A stretch of DNA of 64,000 bases from assembly GCF_021560035.1 (NCBI RefSeq), contig NZ_CP074373.1:2600001-2664000 (forward strand). Direction: 5' to 3'. Both the position numbers and the translations under genes were made by a program. The notes below the pieces were generated by a model that saw nothing but the letters and a program-made list of their open reading frames with translations, ran no database searches and was not told the DNA's origin. The first letter of the stretch is position 1; every line of letters starts with the position of its first letter. The DNA is from Virgibacillus sp. NKC19-16 (GTDB taxonomy: Bacteria; Bacillota; Bacilli; Bacillales; Amphibacillaceae). Positions 9,198 to 16,802 of this stretch are shown here, piece after piece.

Positions 9198-10346
9198 TTA
9201 TGTATATAGCAGATAAGGCTCTCTGCGTTTTCGAAAACCAGAAGCATATTCTTGCCATTCTTGACTTATCTCTGAAACTAACCTGCCCTGGTTAAATTCG
9301 TGTCGGTATCTTGAAGTCCCCCATATCAGATCAACGAAATAATCATCTTCTGTTTTAATCCAATCGAAGTCATTTGGATACAACCGTCTGGCTTGATCAA
9401 TGATATGAAGTCCAATTTCTGTGGGTCTGACAAGCCTTTGATCGATTACATGGATCTGCACTCCCTCAACCGTTACATTCTTATGCTTGGAAAGCGTGGG
9501 TTTAAACATAACCGGACGAAAAGTTATACCAGGAATATCAAGTATATTCAAAGCATCCGACCACTCCTCCCCATTAATCCACGGAGCTCCTATCCACTGG
9601 AAAGGCATCGTGGTTCCCCTGCCTTCTGACAAGTTGGTTCCTTCAATAAAAGCTGTTCCAGGGTAAAGTATAGATGTCTCAAAAGTTGGGATATTCTGGG
9701 ATGGAGGAACCCAATCAAGTTTTGTATCAGAAAAATACCATTCCCTTCGCCACCCTTCTAATTTAACGATATTCAGTTCCACATCCAGATTATTCTCATA
9801 TTTATACAATATCGCCAGCTCGCCGATTGTCATACCATGCCGGATAGGTAGATCATAGTCTCCAACAAACGATCTATAGCGTTCGTCAACCCCTCCTCCT
9901 TCTATCAGCGTCCCTCCGAGTGGATTCGGTCGATCTAATATGACGAGGGGAATGCCTGCTTGATTGGCTGTTTCCATTACGTTAAACATCGTCGAAATAT
10001 ATGTATAAAATCTGGCACCTACATCCTGAAACTCCATTATTAAAACATCGATATCTTCCAATAGATCGACATCCATGCTTCTCTTTTCTCCATATAAACT
10101 TTCAATTTCAATACCCGTCTTTTTATCCACTTCACGAGAAATGTGCTCCCCTGCTCTCCCCACACCGTAAAAACCGTGCTCTGGTGCAAACAATTTTGTT
10201 ACGTTTGCACCACCCGCAATCAATCGGTCTATTGTTCTATCAAAAATTTTATTAACACCAGTATAGTTGGTTACAACCCCAATTCTTGCTCCCTTCCATA
10301 AGGCTTTGTACGAATCTTTGAATGCGTTTTCATTACCTAATTTCAT
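9198..10346 (-). CDS. NamZ-like (DUF1343) exo-beta-N-acetylmuramidase, paralogue 1
   Basis: 382-residue DUF1343 protein, homologous over its length to the 894-2081 product but clearly diverged. Shared signatures are GVVTNYTGV, LFAPEHGFYG, DVGARFYTYIST, LDRPNPLGG, PIRHGMTIGELA and PSQNIPT. No signal peptide: the first 20 residues are charged and polar, so it is predicted cytosolic, unlike the secreted B. subtilis NamZ. It lies between a truncated serine-hydrolase gene and the importer binding protein in the same direction. A role in splitting imported MurNAc saccharides is inferred. Confidence 0.88.
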   Translation of the reverse strand: MKLGNENAFKDSYKALWKGARIGVVTNYTGVNKIFDRTIDRLIAGGANVTKLFAPEHGFYGVGRAGEHISREVDKKTGIEIESLYGEKRSMDVDLLEDIDVLIMEFQDVGARFYTYISTMFNVMETANQAGIPLVILDRPNPLGGTLIEGGGVDERYRSFVGDYDLPIRHGMTIGELAILYKYENNLDVELNIVKLEGWRREWYFSDTKLDWVPPSQNIPTFETSILYPGTAFIEGTNLSEGRGTTMPFQWIGAPWINGEEWSDALNILDIPGITFRPVMFKPTLSKHKNVTVEGVQIHVIDQRLVRPTEIGLHIIDQARRLYPNDFDWIKTEDDYFVDLIWGTSRYRHEFNQGRLVSEISQEWQEYASGFRKRREPYLLYT

Positions 10347-10381
10347 TGTTCATTATTCCTCCTCTCAGAAATAATTTATAT

Positions 10382-10690
10382 TTAGGTCAAAACACTTGCA
10401 ATTCGGCCTTGTTCTAATAGAGTCAATACAAGTGGTATTGTAACAACTACTTTCGTTAACGAGGCACAATCAAAAATAGTCTCCTCATCAACTAAATAGT
10501 TTTCGTAACTATCCACTTTATAACCGCTAACAAAACTATTAACTATATAGTTCCCACGTCCTATCATCACCGCAGCACCAGGGATATTTTTGATTTCTAT
10601 TTCACGAGATAAAATCGCAAAAGCATTCTTTAATCTTTGTTCATCCATGCCAGCCTTGGTTGGCGATATTTTGTACAGGCCTTGATTCAT
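10382..10690 (-). pseudogene. Truncated beta-lactamase-family serine hydrolase (YbbE/AmiE-like remnant)
   Basis: 102 residues matching only the N-terminal part of the beta-lactamase/PBP4* serine hydrolases found beside namZ and murQ in Bacillus. It contains PGAAVMIGRG and the Ser-x-x-Lys active-site motif in CASLTKVV, then stops soon after LLEQGRI. The family normally has about 400 residues with a Tyr-x-Asn motif and a C-terminal Lys-Thr-Gly, all absent. The next gene begins 36 bp later, so the rest was deleted and not merely shifted in frame. The start has a good AGGAGG site 5 nt upstream, so a short peptide could still be made. Loss of catalytic function is near certain. Confidence 0.85.
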
Positions 10691-10715
10691 AAGACCCTCC
10701 TAATATTTCCCTATA

Positions 10716-10729
10716 TAATAACGCTTACA
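10716..10729 (-). promoter_or_regulatory. Candidate cre (CcpA) site upstream of the truncated hydrolase / NamZ / importer genes
   Basis: On the minus strand TGTAAGCGTTATTA matches the cre consensus TGWAANCGNTNWCA at all but one defined position. It overlaps a possible -10 region (TATTAT) 25-40 nt before the coding start at 10690, the usual place for CcpA repression. A near-palindrome ACCTGTATAGGT at about 10743-10754 could be an operator for the RpiR regulator. Both are sequence inference. Confidence 0.5.
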
Positions 10730-10843
10730 AACAATACTTAGTACCTATACAGGTTTATAGTAATTATAAGTCTGTTAAATTATTTTGTCGATTGCATTTT
10801 ATTTTTTTGTTATAAAATTTCACTCTTTTTAAAATACGCTTCA

Positions 10844-11704
10844 CTAGCTCTTATCCCGCAAAAACGAAATAGCCTCTCTCGTCTCATCCAAATGCTTAAT
10901 CGTTTCATCGTATTCTTTGGACGCTAGACACATTAATAAAATATCAATCACATGCAGCTGTGCGATCCGTGAAGATGTTGCTCCGCTTCGAAAGGTCGCC
11001 TCCCTCGCCGCAGAAGTATATAATTGAATATCAGAAATCTGATTAACTTGTGAATTCCCATATTTTGTTATACTAATGGTTGTAGCGTTTTTATGCTTTG
11101 CAAGCTGTAATAGTTTTACCGCCTCCTGGGTGTTACCTGAAAAAGATATCCCAACAACGACATCATCTGGGCCTTTATTTGCGATGGCAGTTGCAGCAAT
11201 ATGTACATCCGAAAATGAAAACACATTTTTATTGATTCGCATAAATTTCTGCTCCGCATCTCTTGCGGCAATATATGATGCACCAAACCCGATGAATAGT
11301 ATTGATTTTGCATTGGTTAATGCAGTAACAGCTTGTTCCAGGTTTTTAATACTCATAATATCTACTGTTTCTCTTAATGTTTGAATCGTATTCGATGTGA
11401 CCTTATCGATAATATTTTTATAATCTTCATTTCGCTCGATATCACGGTATTCTTCAACTGTTTCAACCCGCAGATCACCGGCAACGCGTATTTTTAATTC
11501 CTGAAATCCGCTGAATCCTAAAGATTTACACAAACGGATTACTGCTGCACTGCTTGTTTGACTTTTTTCCCCGAGGCTTAATGCAGTTAGTAAAATAGAC
11601 TCCTCAGGATTATTCAAAATATAGGTGGCTATTTTCTGCTCAGAGGGTGGTAAGCTGTTGATCATCTCCTTCAGAATAACGAGCCCGCCTTTTGTATGGG
11701 GCAT
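10844..11704 (-). CDS. murR: RpiR/MurR-family transcriptional regulator
   Basis: 286 residues with an N-terminal helix-turn-helix (about residues 5-75; KIATYILNNPEE and SSAAVIRLCKSLGFSGFQELK) and a C-terminal SIS sugar-phosphate-binding domain (LFIGFGASYIAA near 135, VGISFSGNTQEAV near 180). RpiR regulators bind phosphosugars such as MurNAc-6-P; MurR is the member linked to murQ. It starts 4 bp after the kinase stop with AGAGGTG upstream, so the two are cotranscribed. A candidate operator lies in the gap after its stop. The symbol is assigned from context. Confidence 0.85.
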   Translation of the reverse strand: MPHTKGGLVILKEMINSLPPSEQKIATYILNNPEESILLTALSLGEKSQTSSAAVIRLCKSLGFSGFQELKIRVAGDLRVETVEEYRDIERNEDYKNIIDKVTSNTIQTLRETVDIMSIKNLEQAVTALTNAKSILFIGFGASYIAARDAEQKFMRINKNVFSFSDVHIAATAIANKGPDDVVVGISFSGNTQEAVKLLQLAKHKNATTISITKYGNSQVNQISDIQLYTSAAREATFRSGATSSRIAQLHVIDILLMCLASKEYDETIKHLDETREAISFLRDKS

Positions 11705-11708
11705 ATGA

Positions 11709-12686
11709 TCACCTCTTCCTATTTATTGTTTTACGAATAGTATCGATAATTGCTTCATCCACATCGACACCCTGCATTAAATAGGCCCCTATGATTGAAC
11801 CACCAACTGGAGGCATCTCTGGTAACACCACTTTCATAGCAGGGTACATTCGCAAATCTTCTTTAATTAACCTGGGCAGGATGTTTTTTTCCTGAAAAAC
11901 ACCTCCACATAAAACAACTTCTACTTTTTCTTCCACGTAAAAGAGTTTTTCATATAATGCTTTTATACTTAACGTGGTTTCTTTTACAGCCTCAGCTATA
12001 ATTCCTTCAGCTATTGGATCATCATCTTTAAATCCTTGAAAGACAATTTCAGCAACTGGTGAAATTTCACTTTTGGAAGTAGGTGATGCGTATATTCCAC
12101 GAATCAAGTCTTGCGCATTTGTAACATTAAAGTGCGCATATATCATAGGAAGAAGTATGGTTTCAGAAGCTCGCCCATCAACGGATTGTAATGCTGCCAT
12201 AATTCCTTTTCTTCCAATATCATACCCGCTTCCTTCATCGCCGAATAAATAACCCCATCCACCAACACGGTGATGTTCTAAATTGCTATTTATGCCATAT
12301 GTAATGGAGCCTGTACCCGCAATTTGTACAATCCCCGGTGCTCCATATGATCCTGAATATAAAGCGTTAATGGCGTCGGCCTCGATTTGGATTGGTATGT
12401 TATTTTCTATTAATGGTTCGATTGTTTCTTGTAAAACTTTTTTATTCGTTGCATTCCCTGCACCGGAAACTCCGGCGAATACGGACAATATATTGCTAAA
12501 ATGCGGGGGTGCTTGCTGTCTCAGGGAATGAAACAATGTTTGAAATGTGTGTTGAAGTTCCTTTTTCGAGACAACATTTGGATTGGTTGGCCCAACTGTT
12601 TCCTGCGCTACTACCTTCCCTTTCATATCCACAATTACAGCTTTCGTTTTTGTTCCACCACCATCAATACCTATTACATAGTTCAT
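11709..12686 (-). CDS. BadF/BadG-type amino-sugar kinase (MurK/NagK-like), second copy
   Basis: 325-residue ASKHA-fold kinase, homologous to the 4846-5844 product. Phosphate-1 motif IGIDGGGTKTKAVIVD, SVFAGVSGAGN, the phosphate-2 region VQIAGTGSITYGI, and the adenosine loop VGGWGYLFGDEGSGYDIGRKG are all present. It phosphorylates an N-acetylated amino sugar with ATP, probably GlcNAc or MurNAc. It is the first gene of the minus-strand cluster, followed 4 bp later by the RpiR regulator. Two kinases would allow separate handling of the two sugars of a disaccharide; this is inference. Confidence 0.87.
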   Translation of the reverse strand: MNYVIGIDGGGTKTKAVIVDMKGKVVAQETVGPTNPNVVSKKELQHTFQTLFHSLRQQAPPHFSNILSVFAGVSGAGNATNKKVLQETIEPLIENNIPIQIEADAINALYSGSYGAPGIVQIAGTGSITYGINSNLEHHRVGGWGYLFGDEGSGYDIGRKGIMAALQSVDGRASETILLPMIYAHFNVTNAQDLIRGIYASPTSKSEISPVAEIVFQGFKDDDPIAEGIIAEAVKETTLSIKALYEKLFYVEEKVEVVLCGGVFQEKNILPRLIKEDLRMYPAMKVVLPEMPPVGGSIIGAYLMQGVDVDEAIIDTIRKTINRKR

Positions 12687-12735
12687 CTTTACTAATCATC
12701 CCTTTGGAGTCATTTGCTACTACTGGTTACTCTCT

Positions 12736-12764
12736 AGAATATATAATATTATGTTAATAAACAA
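12736..12764 (-). promoter_or_regulatory. Candidate sigma-A promoter of the kinase-murR genes
   Basis: TTGTTT, 17 nt, TATTCT on the minus strand, ending about 50 nt before the kinase ATG at 12686. The fit is moderate, but it is the best in an AT-rich gap. Confidence 0.4.
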
Positions 12765-12793
12765 GTATTTTCTTAAAATTAAATTTTATCAAT

Positions 12794-12826
12794 AAAAAAA
12801 CTAAGCCGTATAAGCTTAGTTTTTTA
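12794..12826. terminator. Rho-independent terminator (works on both strands)
   Basis: A-run, CTAAGC stem, short loop, GCTTAG and a T-run. It lies just after the flavodoxin stop on the minus strand and separates that gene from the amino-sugar cluster. Confidence 0.85.
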
Positions 12827-12838
12827 TTCCCCATAATC

Positions 12839-13291
12839 TTAAGCTGTCTCCCCAACCAATCCAACTACCACATCCACAAATTGTTCACAATGAACAATAT
12901 CCTCTCGATCCGGCTCCAAGTCAACTTTTAACTGTTTCGGTGGTGCCGCGCCTAAATTATTCAAATGATCGGCCAACAGGTCAACTGCTCCCCCATACGT
13001 ATCGTAAAAGGAATCGGCAGAGCCAAACACGCCGAAAACCCTTCCTGTTATATCCACATCTTCAAGCTCCTCGTAGAAATCTTCTACTTCATATGGGAGA
13101 TCACCGTCATCCCATGTGTGGGTACCAATCAACACGGCATCATATTGCAAAAGTTCCTTCACGTCGATTGGATCAAAATCAAATGTTTTGGTAACGACTT
13201 CGTGTTGATGATTATTAAGATGGGCAACCATTGCCTCAGCCATCAGTTCTGTATTTCCTGTTCCGCTGGCGTAAAGCATTAAAAAATGCAT
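12839..13291 (-). CDS. Flavodoxin
   Basis: 150-residue short-chain flavodoxin, an FMN electron carrier that replaces ferredoxin under iron limitation. The phosphate-binding loop SGTGNTELMA begins near residue 9; GTHTWDDGDLP (near 57) and GSADSFYDTYG (near 90) form the flavin loops. The start at 13291 has GGAGGG 7 nt upstream; a GTG at 13306 would overlap that site. A Fur-like box lies 45-70 bp upstream, which fits iron control as for B. subtilis ykuN/ykuP. It is a single gene with its own terminator. Confidence 0.94.
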   Translation of the reverse strand: MHFLMLYASGTGNTELMAEAMVAHLNNHQHEVVTKTFDFDPIDVKELLQYDAVLIGTHTWDDGDLPYEVEDFYEELEDVDITGRVFGVFGSADSFYDTYGGAVDLLADHLNNLGAAPPKQLKVDLEPDREDIVHCEQFVDVVVGLVGETA

Positions 13292-13335
13292 AACGAATCC
13301 CTCCACTGAAAGTGAGTTATCTTACCTCTATTCTA

Positions 13336-13360
13336 ATTGATAATGAGAATTGTTTTCAAT
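13336..13360 (-). promoter_or_regulatory. Candidate Fur box upstream of flavodoxin
   Basis: The run TGATAATGAGAATTGTTTTC holds two overlapping matches to the Fur 7-1-7 motif TGATAATnATTATCA. One has a perfect left half and the other matches 11 of 14 positions. Placement in the promoter region of a flavodoxin gene supports the call. Confidence 0.6.
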
Positions 13361-13498
13361 GGATTGAACCGGTGAGATTCGTGTTGTGTGGCTGATATGT
13401 GTCAGCATTCGAATTTTTATTTGTTATGTTAATAATTATAAGGGAATTGGAAAATAGTAGATACTACAAATACAACTAATAAAAAGGTCGTGTTAAAA

Positions 13499-15544
13499 AT
13501 GTCAAATAATTCAAATGAACATACAAACGAACTCATCCATGAAAAATCCCCCTACCTGCTTCAACACGCACATAACCCGGTTGAATGGTTTCCATGGGGA
13601 GACGAAGCCTTTACAAAAGCGAAGCAGGAAAACAAGCCGATTTTCTTATCTATAGGTTATTCGACTTGCCATTGGTGTCACGTCATGGCACACGAATCAT
13701 TTGAAGACACAGAAGTAGCAAGCCTCCTCAATGAAAAGTATATATCCATCAAAGTCGATCGGGAAGAGCGCCCTGATGTGGATTCCGTATATATGAAAGT
13801 GTGTCAAATGATGACAGGGCAAGGTGGCTGGCCGCTCACGATATTCATGACACCCGACAAGGTGCCTTTTTATGCAGGGACTTATTTCCCTAAGACAAGC
13901 AAATACGGCATGCCAGGTATCATGGAAGCACTGACGCAGCTTCATGAAAAATTCACCGAAGACCCTGACCATATTGATGAGGTTACGGAAAGTGTGACTA
14001 GTGCACTTAACCGGATCGTAACAGAAAAAAGTGAAAACCGTCTGACAAAAGATGCAATTGCTCAAGCTTTTCAGCAATTAGAAAAAAATGCGGACACAAC
14101 ATATGGCGGATTCGGTGAGGCACCAAAATTTCCGATGCCGCAAAATTTATTATTCCTGCTTCGGCATTACCATTTTACAGGGGATGAGAATGCTTTAAAA
14201 ATCGCTGAGAACACATTGACTTCCATGGCAGACGGAGGGATTTTTGACCATATTGGATTTGGCTTTTCCCGGTATTCCACAGATAAGAAATGGCTCGTTC
14301 CCCACTTTGAAAAAATGCTCTATGACAATGCGTTGTTATTGATCGCGTATACCGAATGCTATCAAATTACGAATAACCCTTTTTATAAAAAGATAGCTGA
14401 GCAAATTATTACTTTTATAAAACGAGAAATGACTAATTCGGAAGGAGCATTCTATTCAGCGATCGATGCGGACTCAGAAGGGATTGAAGGAAAATATTAC
14501 GTATGGGACTATGAAGAAATATTCGACATCTTAGGCGAAGAACACGGTGAATTATATGCTTCCATTTATAATATTACGCCACAGGGTAACTTTGAGGGAA
14601 AAAATATACCCAACCTACTTGGCACGGATGTGGAAAACGAACTGGAAAACCAGGAAAAACTGGAAGCTTCACGCCAAAAACTCCTAGTAGAACGTGAAAA
14701 GCGTGTCTATCCGCATGTTGATGATAAAATTTTAACCGGCTGGAATGGGATGATGATCGCAGCACTGGCTAAGGCAGGGGCTGCTTTTGACAACAGTGAT
14801 TATGTGCGACTTGCTGAGGAGACAACCGCATTTATCGAGAAAAAATTATATAAAGAGGGACGCTTAATGGCTCGCTTCCGTGATGGTGAAACGAAATATA
14901 ACGCCTATATTGATGACTATGCTTTTCTACTGTGGGGATATATTGAATTATATAATGCGACTTTTAAGGCGGATTACCTGCAAAAAGCGAAGAAGGCTGC
15001 TGAGGATATGATTGACCTGTATTGGGACGAAAAAGATGGTGGATTTTATTTCAGTGGAAAAGACAGTGAGAAGTTAATTGCCAGCGATAAAGAAATCTAT
15101 GATGGAGCGATCCCGTCAGGAAATAGTGTCGCAGCTGTGATGCTGACGCGTTTAGGTTTTTTAACCGGAGAAAACACATATCTCGATAAAACCGATGAAA
15201 TGTATTATAGCTTCTTCGATGAGATTAACCGGATCGCTTCCGCAAGCCCGTATTTCCTGCAAAGCCTGCAGTTGACGGAAAACCCGACGAAGGAAGTTGT
15301 CATTCTGGGGGCAGAGAACGACTCGGAAAGAAAAAGACTTGTCGATCGGCTTCAAAAGGCCTTTTTGCCAAATGTTACGGTTCTTGTAGGAGAGAAACCG
15401 GAGCAGTTTTCCGAAGTCGCCCCTTTTGCGGCTGATTATAAACAAATAGACAATAAAACAACCATCTATGTATGTGAAAATTTTGCCTGTCAACAGCCAA
15501 TTACAGATACAGATGAAGCATTGCGAATGATTTCAGATAAATGA
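13499..15544 (+). CDS. yyaL: Thioredoxin-domain DUF255 protein (YyaL/SPATA20-like)
   Basis: About 681 residues. An N-terminal thioredoxin-like DUF255 domain begins with [18 protein letters not shown] and has the redox motif CHWCHVM (near residue 60). The rest is an alpha/alpha-barrel of the N-acylglucosamine-2-epimerase-like type, with [13 protein letters not shown] (near 275) and [16 protein letters not shown] (near 410). The family is universal in Bacillaceae, but its biochemical role is not established. The ATG at 13499 is preferred over a GTG at 13490 that abuts the weak AAAAGG site. A terminator follows directly. Confidence 0.93.
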   Translation: MSNNSNEHTNELIHEKSPYLLQHAHNPVEWFPWGDEAFTKAKQENKPIFLSIGYSTCHWCHVMAHESFEDTEVASLLNEKYISIKVDREERPDVDSVYMKVCQMMTGQGGWPLTIFMTPDKVPFYAGTYFPKTSKYGMPGIMEALTQLHEKFTEDPDHIDEVTESVTSALNRIVTEKSENRLTKDAIAQAFQQLEKNADTTYGGFGEAPKFPMPQNLLFLLRHYHFTGDENALKIAENTLTSMADGGIFDHIGFGFSRYSTDKKWLVPHFEKMLYDNALLLIAYTECYQITNNPFYKKIAEQIITFIKREMTNSEGAFYSAIDADSEGIEGKYYVWDYEEIFDILGEEHGELYASIYNITPQGNFEGKNIPNLLGTDVENELENQEKLEASRQKLLVEREKRVYPHVDDKILTGWNGMMIAALAKAGAAFDNSDYVRLAEETTAFIEKKLYKEGRLMARFRDGETKYNAYIDDYAFLLWGYIELYNATFKADYLQKAKKAAEDMIDLYWDEKDGGFYFSGKDSEKLIASDKEIYDGAIPSGNSVAAVMLTRLGFLTGENTYLDKTDEMYYSFFDEINRIASASPYFLQSLQLTENPTKEVVILGAENDSERKRLVDRLQKAFLPNVTVLVGEKPEQFSEVAPFAADYKQIDNKTTIYVCENFACQQPITDTDEALRMISDK

Positions 15545-15550
15545 TTTGCG

Positions 15551-15588
15551 AGTGACGTTCTGAAAAAAACAGGGCGTCGCTTTTTATT
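15551..15588 (+). terminator. Terminator of yyaL
   Basis: AGTGACG and CGTCGCT form a stem (one G-U pair) followed by TTTTTATTT, 6 bp after the yyaL stop. Confidence 0.8.
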
Positions 15589-15727
15589 TAAAAAACAATA
15601 GCAATGAATCAGAAAATGCGACATTTTTAATTTAGCCAATCTAGTAATATGAGCTATATTTATGAGAATAGAGGAGGTGAAAAGAATGAGTGTCCCTTGC
15701 CAGCAATTCTATCCGTCCCCCATTAAT

Positions 15728-15766
15728 ATAAAAAACAAGACCGCCTCCATAAAAATGAAGACAGCC
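15728..15766 (-). terminator. Terminator of the ferredoxin gene
   Basis: On the minus strand a 12-bp stem with several G-U pairs (arms 15755-15766 and 15739-15750, loop of four T) is followed by TTGTTTTTT. It begins 12 bp after the ferredoxin stop. Confidence 0.7.
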
Positions 15767-15777
15767 TCATTTCCAAT

Positions 15778-16017
15778 CTATCTATTTGCAAAGAATTCCT
15801 CAGCCTTTTCCAGGAAAATTTCCTGATCAGGCGTCAAATCGTATTCTTCCTCAATCGCATCAACTGGGCATACCGCTTTACATGCCGCACAATCAATACA
15901 AACATCGGGATCTATGTAAAACTGATCCTCTCCTTCTTCGATACAGTCAACCGGACATACACTGACACATTCAGCAGACTTCTCCGGCCCACATGGATCT
16001 AAAATCACAAAAGCCAT
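15778..16017 (-). CDS. fer: Ferredoxin with two Fe-S cluster sites
   Basis: 79-residue, very acidic electron carrier. First cluster ligands are C-x7-C-x3-C-P within PCGPEKSAECVSVCPVDC. The second is the classic C-x2-C-x2-C-x3-C-P in CIDCAACKAVCPVDAI. This spacing is that of the small Bacillus-type ferredoxins with a 7Fe or 8Fe-like fold. It is a stand-alone gene with its own terminator. Confidence 0.93.
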   Translation of the reverse strand: MAFVILDPCGPEKSAECVSVCPVDCIEEGEDQFYIDPDVCIDCAACKAVCPVDAIEEEYDLTPDQEIFLEKAEEFFANR

Positions 16018-16105
16018 CTATGGTAACCTCCCTTATATCCATTAACAAAAGATTCTACTTCTATTTAATGATACATGAGGCAAGCATTGCAAGTAAACAG
16101 CCTAC

Positions 16106-16444
16106 TTAATTTTTTTCAAAATATAAATGATAATGCATTGCACATCCAGGGTTAAATGATACGTGACAGGAAGGACAGCTATTACCGCTCGCTAAATATT
16201 CGTTGATCGTTAGTTCCGCTTTGCATCCTCCGCATAAAATCGCCTTTTGATCAAAATCCTCTCGAGGCCACACCTGAACAGCTCCGCATCCATATTCTGC
16301 GTGGCATTGGTAGCACGGGGAATACTCCTGACAGCAATAAAATTTAATAGCAATCCTATCGTTGGACTGATGATAATGCCTGCAGCGTGTTTCTCCGTCA
16401 ATTGCACCTTTAACCTGTTTTCCATGGATATCTATGCCAAACAA
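16106..16444 (-). CDS. CHY-type zinc-finger protein
   Basis: 112 residues rich in Cys and His, matching the bacterial CHY zinc-finger family (PF05495). Paired ligands include CRHYH (residues 21-25), CCQEYSPCYQCH, CGGC near 72, and CPSCHVSFNPGCAMHYHLYF at the end. It probably binds three zinc ions. Function in bacteria is unknown. It is a single gene, divergent from the DUF2188 gene. Confidence 0.87.
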   Translation of the reverse strand: MFGIDIHGKQVKGAIDGETRCRHYHQSNDRIAIKFYCCQEYSPCYQCHAEYGCGAVQVWPREDFDQKAILCGGCKAELTINEYLASGNSCPSCHVSFNPGCAMHYHLYFEKN

Positions 16445-16556
16445 CTCCTTTTCCTAAAAATATACGTCAATAATGAAGATTACTATTATTATATCATGTT
16501 TAGGCTTTTTTCCATTTGGGAAAACCTTAATATACAGACGAAAAGGAGTTTTTGAT

Positions 16557-16754
16557 TTGAAAAAATATAGTGTAACACCAAATGCAGATGTATCCGGTTG
16601 GTTTGTGAAATTGGAGGATGTTGCAGCAGAAGAAGAGTACTTTTCCAAGGATGATGCCATCGCAGCTGCAGAAAAAATGGCACAAGAAAATAGTCCAAGT
16701 AAAGTAGAAATATTGGACAAGTATCATAACATAATCGAAGAGAAAACGTATTAA
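16557..16754 (+). CDS. DUF2188 family small protein (TTG start)
   Basis: 65 residues beginning LKKYSVTPN, with the DUF2188 core GWFVKLE, FSKDDAIAAAEKMAQENSPSKVEI and HNIIEEK. A TTG start at 16557 is chosen because AAAGGAG lies 8 nt upstream. The longer frame from 16473 has no ribosome site and an unrelated hydrophobic N-terminus. The function of the family is unknown. A strong terminator follows 5 bp after the stop. Confidence 0.85.
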   Translation: MKKYSVTPNADVSGWFVKLEDVAAEEEYFSKDDAIAAAEKMAQENSPSKVEILDKYHNIIEEKTY

Positions 16755-16758
16755 GAAA

Positions 16759-16795
16759 AAATCCCAAAAGACTGCTCAGCTTTTGGGATTTTTTC
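16759..16795. terminator. Bidirectional terminator between DUF2188 gene and topB
   Basis: AATCCCAAAAG and CTTTTGGGATT form an 11-bp stem with A-run and T-run on either side, serving two convergent genes. Confidence 0.9.
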
Positions 16796-16802
16796 TATAG
16801 AA

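Noticed and set aside
15686-15826. A 46-codon plus-strand ORF with a strong AGGAGGTG site opposite the end of the ferredoxin gene
   Set aside because: It overlaps the ferredoxin terminator and coding region on the other strand and has no recognisable product, so it is probably chance.
16473-16556. 28-codon extension of the DUF2188 protein from an upstream ATG
   Set aside because: No ribosome site, and the added sequence does not belong to the family; the TTG at 16557 has AAAGGAG at the right distance.
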